Notes: generated by a model not told the origin, from the sequence alone. A stretch of 64,000 bases of DNA from Arcticibacter pallidicorallinus (GCF_003002875.1 NZ_PVTH01000005.1:248001-312000); one strand, 5' to 3'. Positions 35,398 through 45,341 are shown, counted from the first letter of the stretch. Translations and numbers: made by a program.

Positions 35398-38277
35398 CTA
35401 TTTGGACCCTACATATTTACTTTCGGTCGGTCCCAGATAACTTGGCTTCAGTCCTCCTGCATCAATCACGAACTTTTGAAACACGATTCCGGGGTCAACC
35501 ATCCATATCTTCAGCGTATGCTTACCTGGCTTATCGACCTTATGTTTGGTTCTTCGAATCTTTATGTGGTCAGCGACCGATTTGGACCACCATTCAGCAT
35601 ATTCGTAATCCGGTTTAATCTCGCCTTCGTTCATATTTACCAGCTGCGGTTCTTCATTGTCAATCGACATGGCAAACTTCAAACCTCCTGATTTCTTAAA
35701 ATCTTGAGTAGGTGATAAAAAGGCATGTACGGTCAGATCGCCAGGCTTCACAACAGTAAATTCGTACTCCAGACGAGGCGATTTGGATGTCAATGTTTGC
35801 CTTTCAGCTGTGACGGGCTCAACGATTACGGATGAACTTGTCCTGCCAAGGTTAGGCACTACCGTCCAGTAAACATCTTTGTTGTCAATCTTTCTGATAA
35901 AGCTCGCCGCTTCAAACGCTACAACGCCGTTATTTTCTATGTAACCTGACGCAGAGGAAATACTCTCGCGAACAGGGACGTTGACAGTATACTCCTTTCC
36001 GGCTCCTGAAATGAGGATTTTTCCGGTAGCGCCTTCTTTGGGAGCTTTGCCCCAATCGATGCTTATGTAAACTCTTTCAATATACTGCGTAACACCTTTC
36101 GGCTTAGAGACTTTTATCCAATTCTGTTGGGGCGTAATAGAATAGCTTAATTCTTCTTGTCCTCTATTGAGGATATCCACGTAATAATTTTGTTGATTGA
36201 GGTTATCAAACGCTGGTAATGACTCACTAAAAGCCCAGTCGGCCTCTACATCCAGCCAACCCCACTGCGGCCTCCTGCCATATTCCAGCAGGTAACCGAG
36301 TTCGGCGGGTTTCGGAACTTGTACATATGACACTGCGGGCATCATGTTCAATGGTGGATGGTTCCATGATGTATATCCAATGTGCGTTTGCGACATTATA
36401 TGGTTCCATTTGCCGTCTTTTAGTTCGTGGAAGGCCTTGGTGAGTTCTTCGTCTTTCTGAAACAGGTGTCTGACCCGATCTGCATAGTAGTTGGCAGCTG
36501 CAGCTCCCCGCTCGCCGTAATATTTATTCTTCCCCGCAGCAACATACATTTCGTTCACGTTCGCACTTAATTCAATAGGTGATAAGACTAGCTGAAAGAA
36601 TGCGGGTTTATATTCGTCCGACAGCTGGTTATAAAGTTTCCGACTCCTCGCTGCCAGTCCATTATATTCTTCGACAATTCTATCAGCTTCCCTGTAATTC
36701 TCCACACTATAGGTAGCGGAGGTTAGCATTTCAGGAACGCGCCTGGCATTATATTTCGTGTAAAGCGAAAGGAGCTCGGCGATTTCTCTTGGGTACTGAT
36801 TGCCAAACTGCTGACCTGCCCAATTCACGTAATATTGTGGCAGATCAGTTGCCTGTATCGAAGCAGGGTCCCAGGCGTAATCCAGGAAAAAATTGATGGG
36901 TAACTCCATTGGTTTTATGTCACCAACATTGGCTATCCAGAGATTTTTAACGCCGTGCTCATAGCTGAGCCTCATCTGCTCCCATACTCTTTCAATTTGT
37001 GTCACGTTCAGCCACCTGTATGACACCGGCGCGCCTACATAGTCGAAGTGATAGTACATACCGTATCCACCTTTGTGATTAAGATCTGCCTTTTTCGGCA
37101 GGTAGCGCAGATTCCCCCAATTATCGTCACTAAACAGAATCGTGATGTCATCATCAACCCGCAAACCTTTATCGTAATAATCCTGAACTTCTTTATAGAT
37201 AGCCCATACCTGCGGAGTTTTTTCTGCCGGTTTACCGGTCACGTCTGATATGATCTGCCGTTGATCTTTGATAATGGTTTTCAGGAGGCCTACAGACGTC
37301 TCCTCTGACATTCCTTCATCGCCATCGCCGCGCATTCCTACTGTAACAACACTTTCGTAGTTACCCATGCGTTCGATACCGCCACGCCAAAAACGTCTGA
37401 GTTGTTCTTTATTCTTTTCATAGTCCCATGCCCCTCCATTAAAGACCGACCATTCGTTATGCGCACGCATCATAGGTTCGTGATGACTGGTTGAAACCAC
37501 GATACCATATTCATCCGCGACCTTCGGATTTAGTGGATCATCGACATTGAACATAGTGGGAAGCCACATGGACGGCCAAAGGAAGTTCGCTTTGTTTCGT
37601 AACATCACCTCGAAGATCTTTTCATAGCATTGATGATTTATACCTCCGAACTTTTCGGTTGCCCAGTTTCTGAATGCCGGGGATTCGTCGTTAATAAAGA
37701 TACCCCGATATTTTACTGCCGGACCTTTAGAAATATAATGACACTTCTCCAGATAGATCTCCTTGTTTTTTTCAATTACAGCATCAGCCCACCAATACCA
37801 TGGTGATACGCCGATCTTCTCTGAAAGCGTGAAAACGCCATAGGCAGCTCCCCGTCGGTCACTTCCTACTATAACCAGGGCTTTTTTAACACCTGGAAAT
37901 GGATCGTCTACAGTTTGTATAATAAACCTCTCCCACTGACCTTTCAGGACGTCGACATTGATTTTCTTTTTCGCTACTAACTCAGCTATCAGATCATTGT
38001 TCCCCACAGTTGCCACAATGATGGGATACTTCTCTTGTGTCTTTGTTGCCGTAGAGACAGATGGCCGTTTACCGGAGACGCTTTCAATATCCCCGGCGAG
38101 AAAGTCGACTGATTTCTTTACCAGGATATTCTCTGAAGAGCTGTACACGATTGTGGCGACGTCGTTTTTCCCAACGATGGGATAGGAACTGTTGTTTTTA
38201 TTTAGCGTATGTCTGACGCTTATTTGAGAAAATGCTAAGCATGGAAGCAGCAGCAAAAGGATGTGGAGTACCTTCAT
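35398..38277 (-). CDS. GH115 alpha-glucuronidase-like enzyme
   Basis: 959 residues with a signal peptide (about 1-17, CLAFSQ). It follows GH115: an N-terminal alpha/beta domain (about 30-185), the catalytic barrel with GIFINDESPAFRNWATEKFGG near 190-210, LRNKANFLWPSMWLP, VVSTSHHEPMMRAHNEW, VTVGMRGDGDEGM, FSDDNWGNLRYLP and YYHFDYVGAPVSYRWLN, then helical and C-terminal carbohydrate-binding-like domains to 959. The family removes 4-O-methylglucuronic acid from glucuronoxylan or arabinogalactan. It complements the GH43 and GH2 enzymes nearby. Confidence 0.95.
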   Translation of the reverse strand: MKVLHILLLLLPCLAFSQISVRHTLNKNNSSYPIVGKNDVATIVYSSSENILVKKSVDFLAGDIESVSGKRPSVSTATKTQEKYPIIVATVGNNDLIAELVAKKKINVDVLKGQWERFIIQTVDDPFPGVKKALVIVGSDRRGAAYGVFTLSEKIGVSPWYWWADAVIEKNKEIYLEKCHYISKGPAVKYRGIFINDESPAFRNWATEKFGGINHQCYEKIFEVMLRNKANFLWPSMWLPTMFNVDDPLNPKVADEYGIVVSTSHHEPMMRAHNEWSVFNGGAWDYEKNKEQLRRFWRGGIERMGNYESVVTVGMRGDGDEGMSEETSVGLLKTIIKDQRQIISDVTGKPAEKTPQVWAIYKEVQDYYDKGLRVDDDITILFSDDNWGNLRYLPKKADLNHKGGYGMYYHFDYVGAPVSYRWLNVTQIERVWEQMRLSYEHGVKNLWIANVGDIKPMELPINFFLDYAWDPASIQATDLPQYYVNWAGQQFGNQYPREIAELLSLYTKYNARRVPEMLTSATYSVENYREADRIVEEYNGLAARSRKLYNQLSDEYKPAFFQLVLSPIELSANVNEMYVAAGKNKYYGERGAAAANYYADRVRHLFQKDEELTKAFHELKDGKWNHIMSQTHIGYTSWNHPPLNMMPAVSYVQVPKPAELGYLLEYGRRPQWGWLDVEADWAFSESLPAFDNLNQQNYYVDILNRGQEELSYSITPQQNWIKVSKPKGVTQYIERVYISIDWGKAPKEGATGKILISGAGKEYTVNVPVRESISSASGYIENNGVVAFEAASFIRKIDNKDVYWTVVPNLGRTSSSVIVEPVTAERQTLTSKSPRLEYEFTVVKPGDLTVHAFLSPTQDFKKSGGLKFAMSIDNEEPQLVNMNEGEIKPDYEYAEWWSKSVADHIKIRRTKHKVDKPGKHTLKIWMVDPGIVFQKFVIDAGGLKPSYLGPTESKYVGSK

Positions 38278-38521
38278 ATTGTAATCTTAGGGCATGGTTA
38301 ATCGGATCAAAGATCTGATTAAATAAACGTTGGTAATGCTACAACTAGTCGGGATAATGCAACATATGTTTTGTTTGCGGGCTAACTGCGTTCATTCAAC
38401 GTTTTTCTTGCGTTCGACAGCTTGCCAGCCCTCCGGTGTCGTTACCATTATTCGGTAGCGAGGCCTAAGGTTTGATAGGTATCAAAAAATACATTCGCGC
38501 TTGGGTTCGATGCACTCCCGG

Positions 38522-39085
38522 CTAATGATTCTTGTATTTCGTTATAGGTTTATAGTAAAGCGTTATCGCGCCACTATCGAATATTTTGCTATTTGTTAAC
38601 TTGAAAATCTTCCGGTCATTTATCTCGCCAAACAAGGGCGAACCGATACCCGCTACAACAGGGTGAATACAAAGCTGGTACTCATCAATCATATTCAATT
38701 TCATTAGCTGTATGATCAAACTACGGCTTCCAACTAAAATATCTTTACCTGGCTGTTGTTTGAGAGCTGAAACCACAGCTTCAAGGGCATCGATAGCCAA
38801 TCTTGCACTGCTCCAATCGACATCTTTCAGCGTTTGAGAAAACACAATCTTCGGAATTGCGTCTATAGCAACAGCAAAATCATTCATGGATTTTTCATCG
38901 GAAGGGCTTTCTAACACCGTTCGCCAATATTCCATCAGGTGGTATGTGATCCTTCCATACAAAATGGTGTCTGCGTTATTTAACAGGTCAGTATAATGCT
39001 CATGTAATTCATCGTCAGGGATACCTGCTGTATGGTCGCAGATTCCGTCAAGTGTCGTGTTGATTGCCGCTATTACTTTTCTCAT
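38522..39085 (-). CDS. dihydrofolate reductase-family (RibD C-terminal-like) protein
   Basis: 187 residues. It starts MRKVIAAINTTLDGICDHTAGIPD and contains ILYGRITYHLMEYW and KDILVGSRSLIIQLMKLNMIDEYQLCIHPVVAGIGSPLFGE, the usual blocks of the RibD C-terminal/YwjB group. Such proteins bind NADPH; true DHFR or riboflavin function is not implied. It is monocistronic. No regulator is adjacent. Confidence 0.87.
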   Translation of the reverse strand: MRKVIAAINTTLDGICDHTAGIPDDELHEHYTDLLNNADTILYGRITYHLMEYWRTVLESPSDEKSMNDFAVAIDAIPKIVFSQTLKDVDWSSARLAIDALEAVVSALKQQPGKDILVGSRSLIIQLMKLNMIDEYQLCIHPVVAGIGSPLFGEINDRKIFKLTNSKIFDSGAITLYYKPITKYKNH

Positions 39086-39318
39086 TCCGCCTCTTTTTGT
39101 CTGAATAAATTGAATTCAAGTTAATGATGAATATTTTATTGCCGATTGTCATATGGCAAGAATCTCCAGTCCATATCTCCTGTAACTAACGATTCCACGA
39201 CCCTTTTGATCATGATAAGATGTTTCTATATAAAGCTCATATAATTTAGTCAATATGAATCAAAAAGGTCTGTTGAACGCACAAAATTTATTATGAAGAC
39301 ATATCTATATATTTGATG

Positions 39319-39326
39319 TAGCTTTG
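39319..39326 (+). promoter_or_regulatory. -7 element before the lipoprotein pair
   Basis: TAGCTTTG is a perfect TAnnTTTG. Initiation would fall near 39333, about 11 bases before the proposed TTG start of the first lipoprotein gene. No good TTG at -33. Confidence 0.4.
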
Positions 39327-39343
39327 TACTAAACCTTATTATC

Positions 39344-40027
39344 TTGAAGCCTAAGCTAGTTTTCTTACTTCTGCTTTCTGTAGTGATTATTTCCTGCAAA
39401 AAAACAACCATCGTTGATGTGGCGCCCTCAAATAGCGGAAAGCTTATCTATAAACTGACCGATGATGCCGGAAAAGGTCTGCCTGGTGTTGCGATTTCCT
39501 TATTTGCCTATGAAGGTGTTTATTCCGACTACCAAATCCTTTTGGACAAGCAAGTGACGGATGTCAACGGCCAAATCGACTTCGGGGATCTTAATCCTGA
39601 CAAGTACCTTATTCGTGCAGACTCTGTGAAGGTTAATGATTTAACTTATGTTGTTCATGAATATGTGGAGGTTTCGGTAGCTGCCACTACACGAAGAGAG
39701 GTGAAAGCCACTGACTTTTCAGCCCAATTGACGATAACAGTTCGCTCTTATAACGATGAGAAGCCCATGAAAAGTGTAGGCGTAATGGTAGTCCCCACGA
39801 ATAAGATTTACAATGAGTATACTACGGCCAGTAATTCAAAGATAGCGGATTATAAGGGTGTTACTAATTCTTCCGGTTTAATCAAAATCAAGATTCCTTG
39901 CTACAAACAGTATAAAATATATCTATACGACTTGGTAACTAATTCAGGGTACAGAATTCATGATGTTTTTGATTTTTTCCTTGAGAAAGACGAAAAAGCC
40001 AATTCCATTATGAGAATATCACCATAA
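39344..40027 (+). CDS. lipoprotein with carboxypeptidase-regulatory-like repeats (copy 1)
   Basis: 227 residues starting at TTG; no in-frame ATG precedes the signal peptide, and the lipobox VVIISC places the lipidated Cys about residue 18. The mature part has two beta-sandwich-like units, KLTDDAGKGLPGVAISLFAYEG...VTDVNGQIDFGDLNPDKYLIRADS and LTITVRSYNDEKPMKSVGVMVVP...GVTNSSGLIKIKIPC. Each resembles the CarboxypepD-regulatory fold. The next gene is a paralogue of identical length 4 bases downstream. The role is unknown; surface adhesion or ligand binding is possible. Confidence 0.7.
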   Translation: MKPKLVFLLLLSVVIISCKKTTIVDVAPSNSGKLIYKLTDDAGKGLPGVAISLFAYEGVYSDYQILLDKQVTDVNGQIDFGDLNPDKYLIRADSVKVNDLTYVVHEYVEVSVAATTRREVKATDFSAQLTITVRSYNDEKPMKSVGVMVVPTNKIYNEYTTASNSKIADYKGVTNSSGLIKIKIPCYKQYKIYLYDLVTNSGYRIHDVFDFFLEKDEKANSIMRISP

Positions 40028-40031
40028 AAAT

Positions 40032-40715
40032 ATGAAAGTTAAATTTATAATACTTCTCGGGCTGTCTACTTTGATGATCTCATGTAAGAAGATTACTCAT
40101 GTAACACTAGTTGAACCTTCTAAGCCTGGAACGCTGAGTTATCAGCTAATTGACGACTTAGGGAGGGGTCTGTCGGGTGTTAAAATCTCCCTTTATTCTG
40201 CGATGATCAAAGGGGGAGATGCCGGAGCTTTTATTACGCCCATTGAGCTTAGCAGGACAGACCGGGAAGGATTTGTAAATTTTGCTAATCTTTTACCCGG
40301 GAATTATCGAGTAGTTTCGGATTCTGCTATGGTAAATGGGATAATCTATCCCACCAGCGAATACGTTCAGGTTATTTCAAATCTTGAAAAGAAAAAAACT
40401 GTAAAAGCTTCTGACTTCTCAGGAACTTTAAAAATCAAGCTACTTTCAAATAGCGAGCCCAAATACCCTCTAAAAAACATGGTACTCATAGCCTACCCGC
40501 ATGTGGGTCCCGAATGGAGCAACCCGAGAAGTCTTGTAGAAAGCGCTCGTCTCAAAGGCATAACCGATGAGAATGGACTGGCTGAGATAAAAGTTCCATG
40601 TAATTTCCAGTATGGCGTAATAATATATAATCCACAAAATGACGCCGTAGCAGACCGATCTGGAAATTATAGAGTTGACCAAGGCGGTCAAACCAATACC
40701 ACGGTTTATTATTAG
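40032..40715 (+). CDS. lipoprotein with carboxypeptidase-regulatory-like repeats (copy 2)
   Basis: 227 residues from an ATG. The lipobox is LMISC with Cys18, followed by KKITHV as in copy 1 (CKKTTIV). The same unit pattern recurs: QLIDDLGRGLSGVKISLYS...RTDREGFVNFANLLPGNYRVVSDSAMVNGIIYPTSEYVQV and LKIKLLSNSEPKYPLKNMVLIAYP...GITDENGLAEIKVPC. The proteins have diverged strongly in sequence but kept length and order, so the duplication is old. It ends with no downstream partner for 250 bases. Confidence 0.75.
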   Translation: MKVKFIILLGLSTLMISCKKITHVTLVEPSKPGTLSYQLIDDLGRGLSGVKISLYSAMIKGGDAGAFITPIELSRTDREGFVNFANLLPGNYRVVSDSAMVNGIIYPTSEYVQVISNLEKKKTVKASDFSGTLKIKLLSNSEPKYPLKNMVLIAYPHVGPEWSNPRSLVESARLKGITDENGLAEIKVPCNFQYGVIIYNPQNDAVADRSGNYRVDQGGQTNTTVYY

Positions 40716-40967
40716 AACCGTTATTGGAGTCGGAAACTGTTCCGTGATGCCAAACCAGTTGATGATGGAATGCCAGGCATAGCTTTCTACCCTTATCCAG
40801 AGCGCTCTTCCTGAAAGAAATTTAAACTGCTGTTTTGAGATTTGTTCAGCTCAATCTTTGCCGCTGCATTGAAACCCCGAGACCGAAATCCCTCCCTCCC
40901 CGCGCTTGACGCCTAACTTATTTTGACGAGATTTGTAGATTGATCGTTCATATTTAAGACAAGAAGC

Positions 40968-41879
40968 ATGTTTAGAAAATTAGTGGCCATCGAACCATTG
41001 AATTTGATTCCCTCGGCCGAAGAAAAGCTGCACGCCTTTGCGCGAGAGGTGATCATGTATCAGGATATCCCTTCCAATGCCGAAGAGATGGCTTTGCGTA
41101 TTGGGGACGCAGACGCCGTGTTGCTCAGCTATACATCACAACTTCGCAAAGATGCACTTGAAAAATGCCCTGATATCAAATATATCGGGATGTGCTGTTC
41201 ATTATATTCGCCGGAAAGCGCGAATGTCGATATCGTTTACGCCAATTCCAGGGAAATTGTCGTTACCGGCGTTCGGGATTATGGCGACGAAGGTGTTGTG
41301 GAATACGTGATCAGCGAGCTGGTTCGTTGCCTCCACGGTTTCGGCGAGAATAAGGATGGTACTCAGGCGCAGCCCTGGGACGGTGTGCCCAGGGAAATTA
41401 CCAGACTGAAAACTGGTATTGTGGGCCTGGGAAAATCTGGTGGCATGGTAGCCGACGCGCTTAAGTTTTTTGGCGCGGACATCGCCTATTTCTCACGTAG
41501 CGAAAAAGCGGAAGCTAAAGAAAAAGGATACCGCTTTTTACCTTTGGCAGATCTGCTTTCACAGAGTGAAGTAGTCATTACCTGCCTCAATAGAAATACG
41601 GTTCTTTTGCATGAGAAAGAGTTCGAACATTTAGGAAACCATAAAATACTGTTCAATACCGGACTTTCTCCTGCCTGGGACGAAGCCCCTTTCGCGAAAT
41701 GGATAGAGGGCGATAATCGATGTTATTGTGATACCGCGCCTGCGCTGGGCGACGAGCGATTTTTGAATCATCCTAACGTGCGCTGCATGGGCGTTTCTGT
41801 AGGCCGCACCCGCCAGGCGTTTGACCGCCTGAGCGAGAAGGTTCTGGCCAATATTACATCATACATCAAAACACAATAG
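40968..41879 (+). CDS. D-2-hydroxyacid dehydrogenase-like, NAD-binding
   Basis: 303 residues. It has the two-domain plan of D-isomer 2-hydroxyacid dehydrogenases: an N-terminal catalytic-domain half (AVLLSYTSQLRKDALEKCPDIKYIGMCCSLY) and a Rossmann fold with GIVGLGKSGGMVADALKFFG near 147-166. The usual catalytic Arg and His are not in their canonical sequence contexts, so the activity is uncertain. It converges with an aspartate-dehydrogenase-like gene, and the 3' ends overlap by 14 bases. Confidence 0.78.
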   Translation: MFRKLVAIEPLNLIPSAEEKLHAFAREVIMYQDIPSNAEEMALRIGDADAVLLSYTSQLRKDALEKCPDIKYIGMCCSLYSPESANVDIVYANSREIVVTGVRDYGDEGVVEYVISELVRCLHGFGENKDGTQAQPWDGVPREITRLKTGIVGLGKSGGMVADALKFFGADIAYFSRSEKAEAKEKGYRFLPLADLLSQSEVVITCLNRNTVLLHEKEFEHLGNHKILFNTGLSPAWDEAPFAKWIEGDNRCYCDTAPALGDERFLNHPNVRCMGVSVGRTRQAFDRLSEKVLANITSYIKTQ

Positions 41880-42666
41880 GCGATGTGATATTTCGGAGTG
41901 TATTCACCACGCTCCAACCGGCAATTTGTGCCGTCGCACTATACACATCGATCACCGCATGGACCTGGTCACTCTTGACTTCTATGCGGTGTTCATCGCC
42001 TGTAAAGCCAGGTGTCGACGTCATGGAAACTTTCATATTCTCGGGTCCTACAGATGCCAGCGACGCTGCAACAGCAACGTTTACCCTGGTTGGAAACAAC
42101 GCAATCGCCTCCTGAGCGTTCCCCTCAAAGACTTTTCGTTTCTCCGTCTGCAACGATTCTTCATAGACAGCAGTGTTCTTGAGTGAATTCGGCCCTTTTT
42201 CTGTATGAAATGTAGCTGTGCAATCACCCATTAGAGACACCGTGCGTAATACATCAAATCCTCCAATAGCACCGGATACAAGGTGTACGCGTGTGTTATT
42301 CTCCCTCGCTGTTGCTTTCACCTCCGCATAAAATTCCGTATCGGCAAACGCCCCGATAGACAAGGTAACTATTGACGAGCCATTTCTCAGAGCGGGAAGC
42401 GCCAGCGCTTTCATTGAATCAGGCGAAGCGGTTTCGATGATGTAGTCGGGTTTAAGCGCCAGCAGTTCATCAAGGGAATTGCATGTCGCACAAGTATATC
42501 CCGACTCTGCGTTTTGCACTTTGTCGGCGATATGTTTAGCTTTTTCAACTGTGCGCGAAAAGGCGCCTATAAGCTGATAGTCTGGCAGAAAACCTTCGAT
42601 TAACGCATCGGTGATAATGGTGGCAAGTTTACCACAGCCTACGATAGCAAGTGTTTTTATTGTCAT
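41866..42666 (-). CDS. L-aspartate dehydrogenase-like protein
   Basis: 266 residues. The N-terminal Rossmann segment LAIVGCGKLATIITDAL (6-22) and the central PDYIIETASPDSMKALALPAL and VHLVSGAIGGFDVLRTV blocks fit the NadX/aspartate dehydrogenase family. The late VNVAVAASLAS and TPGFTGDEHRIEV segments also fit. It would interconvert aspartate and iminoaspartate/oxaloacetate with NAD(P). A perfect -7 element TATATTTG (minus strand, 42699-42706) lies 33 bases upstream. No nadA/nadC neighbour, so an NAD-synthesis role is not supported by context. Confidence 0.78.
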   Translation of the reverse strand: MTIKTLAIVGCGKLATIITDALIEGFLPDYQLIGAFSRTVEKAKHIADKVQNAESGYTCATCNSLDELLALKPDYIIETASPDSMKALALPALRNGSSIVTLSIGAFADTEFYAEVKATARENNTRVHLVSGAIGGFDVLRTVSLMGDCTATFHTEKGPNSLKNTAVYEESLQTEKRKVFEGNAQEAIALFPTRVNVAVAASLASVGPENMKVSMTSTPGFTGDEHRIEVKSDQVHAVIDVYSATAQIAGWSVVNTLRNITSPIVF

Positions 42667-42801
42667 GTGCCCAACATAATGCTTTTTTCCACCTTAAGCA
42701 AATATAAGCCTGTACTGGACTGCTAAGCCCGCATTCCGCCTAACTACCGATACCCGTCAATATGAGCAGGATGTCATGTTGACGGGCAGCAATAGTTAGA
42801 C

Positions 42802-43608
42802 TTAGTCGCCTTTCTGTGCCAGGTTCTTTAACTTTATATTCCGAAACTCTACTGGCTGGCCCTCACTTTGCAAGGCGATATAACCCTCCTTCAATAACTT
42901 CCCATCCTGCTTTACAGAAGGATCGTATCGATTGACTACGCCCCCTCCTATTTGCGGTTTGGAATACTGCAGAACAGTGTCTCCATTAATGATGTGTTTG
43001 ATCAATGAGTCGCCCAAAACGATTAACTCTGCCTTTACCCATTGATCACCATCATAGGTCTTAGATGTGGAATTGATACAGTGATCCTCCGCGAGCTGAC
43101 CGTTGTAAACCACCTTGGTCCCAGGGGAGCACATGTTACCGGTCGGACGCGGTTTCCCATCACCTAAGCCACCAAGAAATTGCATCTCTATTGAAATAGG
43201 CCAGTCCTGCTCTTTAGGCATCGTTCGTGGGTCCTGCGAATGAAACATGACGCCACTGTTGCGGAGGGTATACTCCGGTGCGCCTTTATGCAGCTCGCCA
43301 GTAAATCGGTATTCAAGTACCAGATGGTATCGGGAGAACGGCACTTTGTAATAGAGGTGCCCAAACTGTTCATTGAAATCCTGGTACTGGTCATACCGAA
43401 CCTTAATCACACCGTCTTCTACGCGAAAAGTACTGCCAAAATTCTCACCTACGTCATGATGCTGAATCTTAACGAACCAATCGTCGAGATCTTTACCATT
43501 GAACAAGGATATCCATGACTCGTTGTTGTCCGCATTTGGTTTTTTCGCTGTACAGCTGCTGATCACGGTTAGGATAATAAGGGCGTAAATTAAGTGGGGA
43601 AGTTTCAT
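42802..43608 (-). CDS. DUF1080 (3-keto-disaccharide hydrolase-type) lipoprotein
   Basis: 268 residues. Lipobox LTVISSC with Cys19. The DUF1080 concanavalin-like domain is evident: WISLFNGKDLDDWFVKI, GVIKVRYD, YRFTGE, LRNSGVMFHSQDP, PISIEMQFLGG, and the ending GYIALQSEGQPVEFRNIKLKNL. Family members cleave or bind 3-keto-glycosides and often sit near oxidoreductases. Here a single lipoprotein precedes an SRPBCC gene in the upstream direction. Confidence 0.87.
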   Translation of the reverse strand: MKLPHLIYALIILTVISSCTAKKPNADNNESWISLFNGKDLDDWFVKIQHHDVGENFGSTFRVEDGVIKVRYDQYQDFNEQFGHLYYKVPFSRYHLVLEYRFTGELHKGAPEYTLRNSGVMFHSQDPRTMPKEQDWPISIEMQFLGGLGDGKPRPTGNMCSPGTKVVYNGQLAEDHCINSTSKTYDGDQWVKAELIVLGDSLIKHIINGDTVLQYSKPQIGGGVVNRYDPSVKQDGKLLKEGYIALQSEGQPVEFRNIKLKNLAQKGD

Positions 43609-43651
43609 ATAAGTTGGTTAGGAGTCTTTATTTTTTGATCGCGAGCGTACC

Positions 43652-44077
43652 TCACTGCTCGGACATTTCTTTGATGATTTGCAGGGCACTAGTGGTTGCA
43701 GTATTCATTTCTTCGAAATATTCTTCAGGCATATCTGAGCTTACAAACAAGGTAGTAACATCATCCTTTTCTACAAGTTCGAATTTTTCCCGCATATCTC
43801 CGAGGGTTTTACCCGCGTTTCCGGCTTCCAACTCAAAAAGATGGCGAAAGGTTACCTCCTGATTCTTTGTAACGGATTCCACATCGCTTTCCATCCCGTT
43901 ATTGCTGGGATCGAGGAACTGGATTCTACCACCGGGCTTCAGATCTCCGACATAATGAGAGCCCGGCATAAAAGCTGCCGCCCATTTCTTGTAGCTGTCG
44001 TTATTCCACATTACTTGCCAAACTTTCTCAGCGGACGCGTGAATTTCAATCTTTTGGTTAATGGTTTGTTTTTTCAT
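43652..44077 (-). CDS. SRPBCC (AHSA1/START-like) protein
   Basis: 141 residues. The Bet v1-like fold signature is present: INQKIEIHASAEKVWQVMWNNDSYKKWAAAFMPGSHYVGDLKPGGRIQFL, then SVTKNQEVTFRHL and a long C-terminal helix. It probably binds a hydrophobic ligand or acts like an Aha1-type co-chaperone. Function not specified by context; it is 43 bases upstream of the DUF1080 gene. Confidence 0.85.
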   Translation of the reverse strand: MKKQTINQKIEIHASAEKVWQVMWNNDSYKKWAAAFMPGSHYVGDLKPGGRIQFLDPSNNGMESDVESVTKNQEVTFRHLFELEAGNAGKTLGDMREKFELVEKDDVTTLFVSSDMPEEYFEEMNTATTSALQIIKEMSEQ

Positions 44078-44219
44078 GTTAGTGGTATTTAGTTATTGGT
44101 TATCTCTTAAACAATCACTTCATTGTCTAAAAGGTTTCGTTTCTAAGAACTCACCGAGGTAACAAGATAGCAATAAGTTTGCTGGTATTTTTCCTATCTT
44201 AGAACCACGCCATATATAA

Positions 44220-45341
44220 ATGATCAAAGCCTTAATCGTCGGATGTTTCTTACTTTTTAATTCACTTGCAAGCTTTTCCCAGGAGAGCAAAATTAATTTC
44301 GTGTTAGACGGATATGTAGATATCGATACCGGGAGCGTCAGCTTCGTGCTCGTAAGTGACAGTGGCTATTATCCAGACAAGATGAGAGATTTAAAAGCCA
44401 GGGTTTTAGGCGGAAAATTTCATATAGAGGCTTTTATCGAAGAGCCATTAGCGTACGAAATCTCCGTAAGTGACGGCGCCCCCAGTGGTGTTTTTGTAAT
44501 TGATACAGGCAAACAAACTATACGCATCCACAGCAAGGCCCGAAAAGCTATTCCTCAAGTTACCAACAAAATAATGGTCAGTGACTACGAATCGTATTTA
44601 AAAAGCTTTGAAAAGGTGAGGCTTAATAATCAGCTTTTTGATCGTAAGCGGGATAGTCTATCAGTAGTGTATTCGAATAATATTCCTACTGAGATACGCA
44701 CGCAATTAGATCAGGAATTAAAACTGAATTATAGAGAACATGACGCTGCCTTATTAAAATATGTGAGAGAAAACCCAACGTCGTATTATGCTCTCTGGAA
44801 GCTAATTGCGCTGACGAAATTCGGTTATGAAGAAATCTTTAGCACGATATACGATCACTTTTCAGATTCTCTGAAGAACAGCAAAATTGGATTGAAGGTA
44901 GGAAACCATTTGAGCGAGTTTAACTTAACCGCTTTGAATAGCAAACTGAAAAGTTTTTCGGCGACAGATGTTACAGCAAACAAAAACACTCATATAAATT
45001 ACAAAGCCAATAAGTACACTTTGTTAGATTTTTGGTACAGCAACTGTGCTCCTTGTATAGCCAAGTTTCCTGACCTGGCCAAAATATATGAAGATTTTCG
45101 CCTTAAAGGACTGGAGATTATCGGCATTTCTACTGACAAACTATCGAGGAAGGAGAACTGGCAAAAAGTCATCAGTGATCAAAATCTTCAATGGCCTCAG
45201 CTGTTAGATGTCAACGGGGTGGAAAGCTTGAAGTTGGGAATTAGTGTATTTCCGAGTAATTTCCTGATCAACAACAGTGGTGAAATTGTTGGCGTGAACA
45301 TGCTTCCGTCCGAATTAAGAACGTACCTAGAAAACCATTAA
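44220..45341 (+). CDS. TlpA-like thioredoxin-fold protein with N-terminal DUF4369-like domain
   Basis: 373 residues with a signal peptide (about 1-21, SLASFSQ). Residues 25-115 resemble the DUF4369 beta-sandwich found before Bacteroidota TlpA proteins. Residues 120-225 are helical. The thioredoxin domain (about 226-373) has the redox pair Cys276 and Cys279 in WYSNCAPC, and the cis-proline in VFPSNFLI. Periplasmic thiol-disulfide exchange, perhaps in cytochrome maturation, is expected. Confidence 0.88.
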   Translation: MIKALIVGCFLLFNSLASFSQESKINFVLDGYVDIDTGSVSFVLVSDSGYYPDKMRDLKARVLGGKFHIEAFIEEPLAYEISVSDGAPSGVFVIDTGKQTIRIHSKARKAIPQVTNKIMVSDYESYLKSFEKVRLNNQLFDRKRDSLSVVYSNNIPTEIRTQLDQELKLNYREHDAALLKYVRENPTSYYALWKLIALTKFGYEEIFSTIYDHFSDSLKNSKIGLKVGNHLSEFNLTALNSKLKSFSATDVTANKNTHINYKANKYTLLDFWYSNCAPCIAKFPDLAKIYEDFRLKGLEIIGISTDKLSRKENWQKVISDQNLQWPQLLDVNGVESLKLGISVFPSNFLINNSGEIVGVNMLPSELRTYLENH

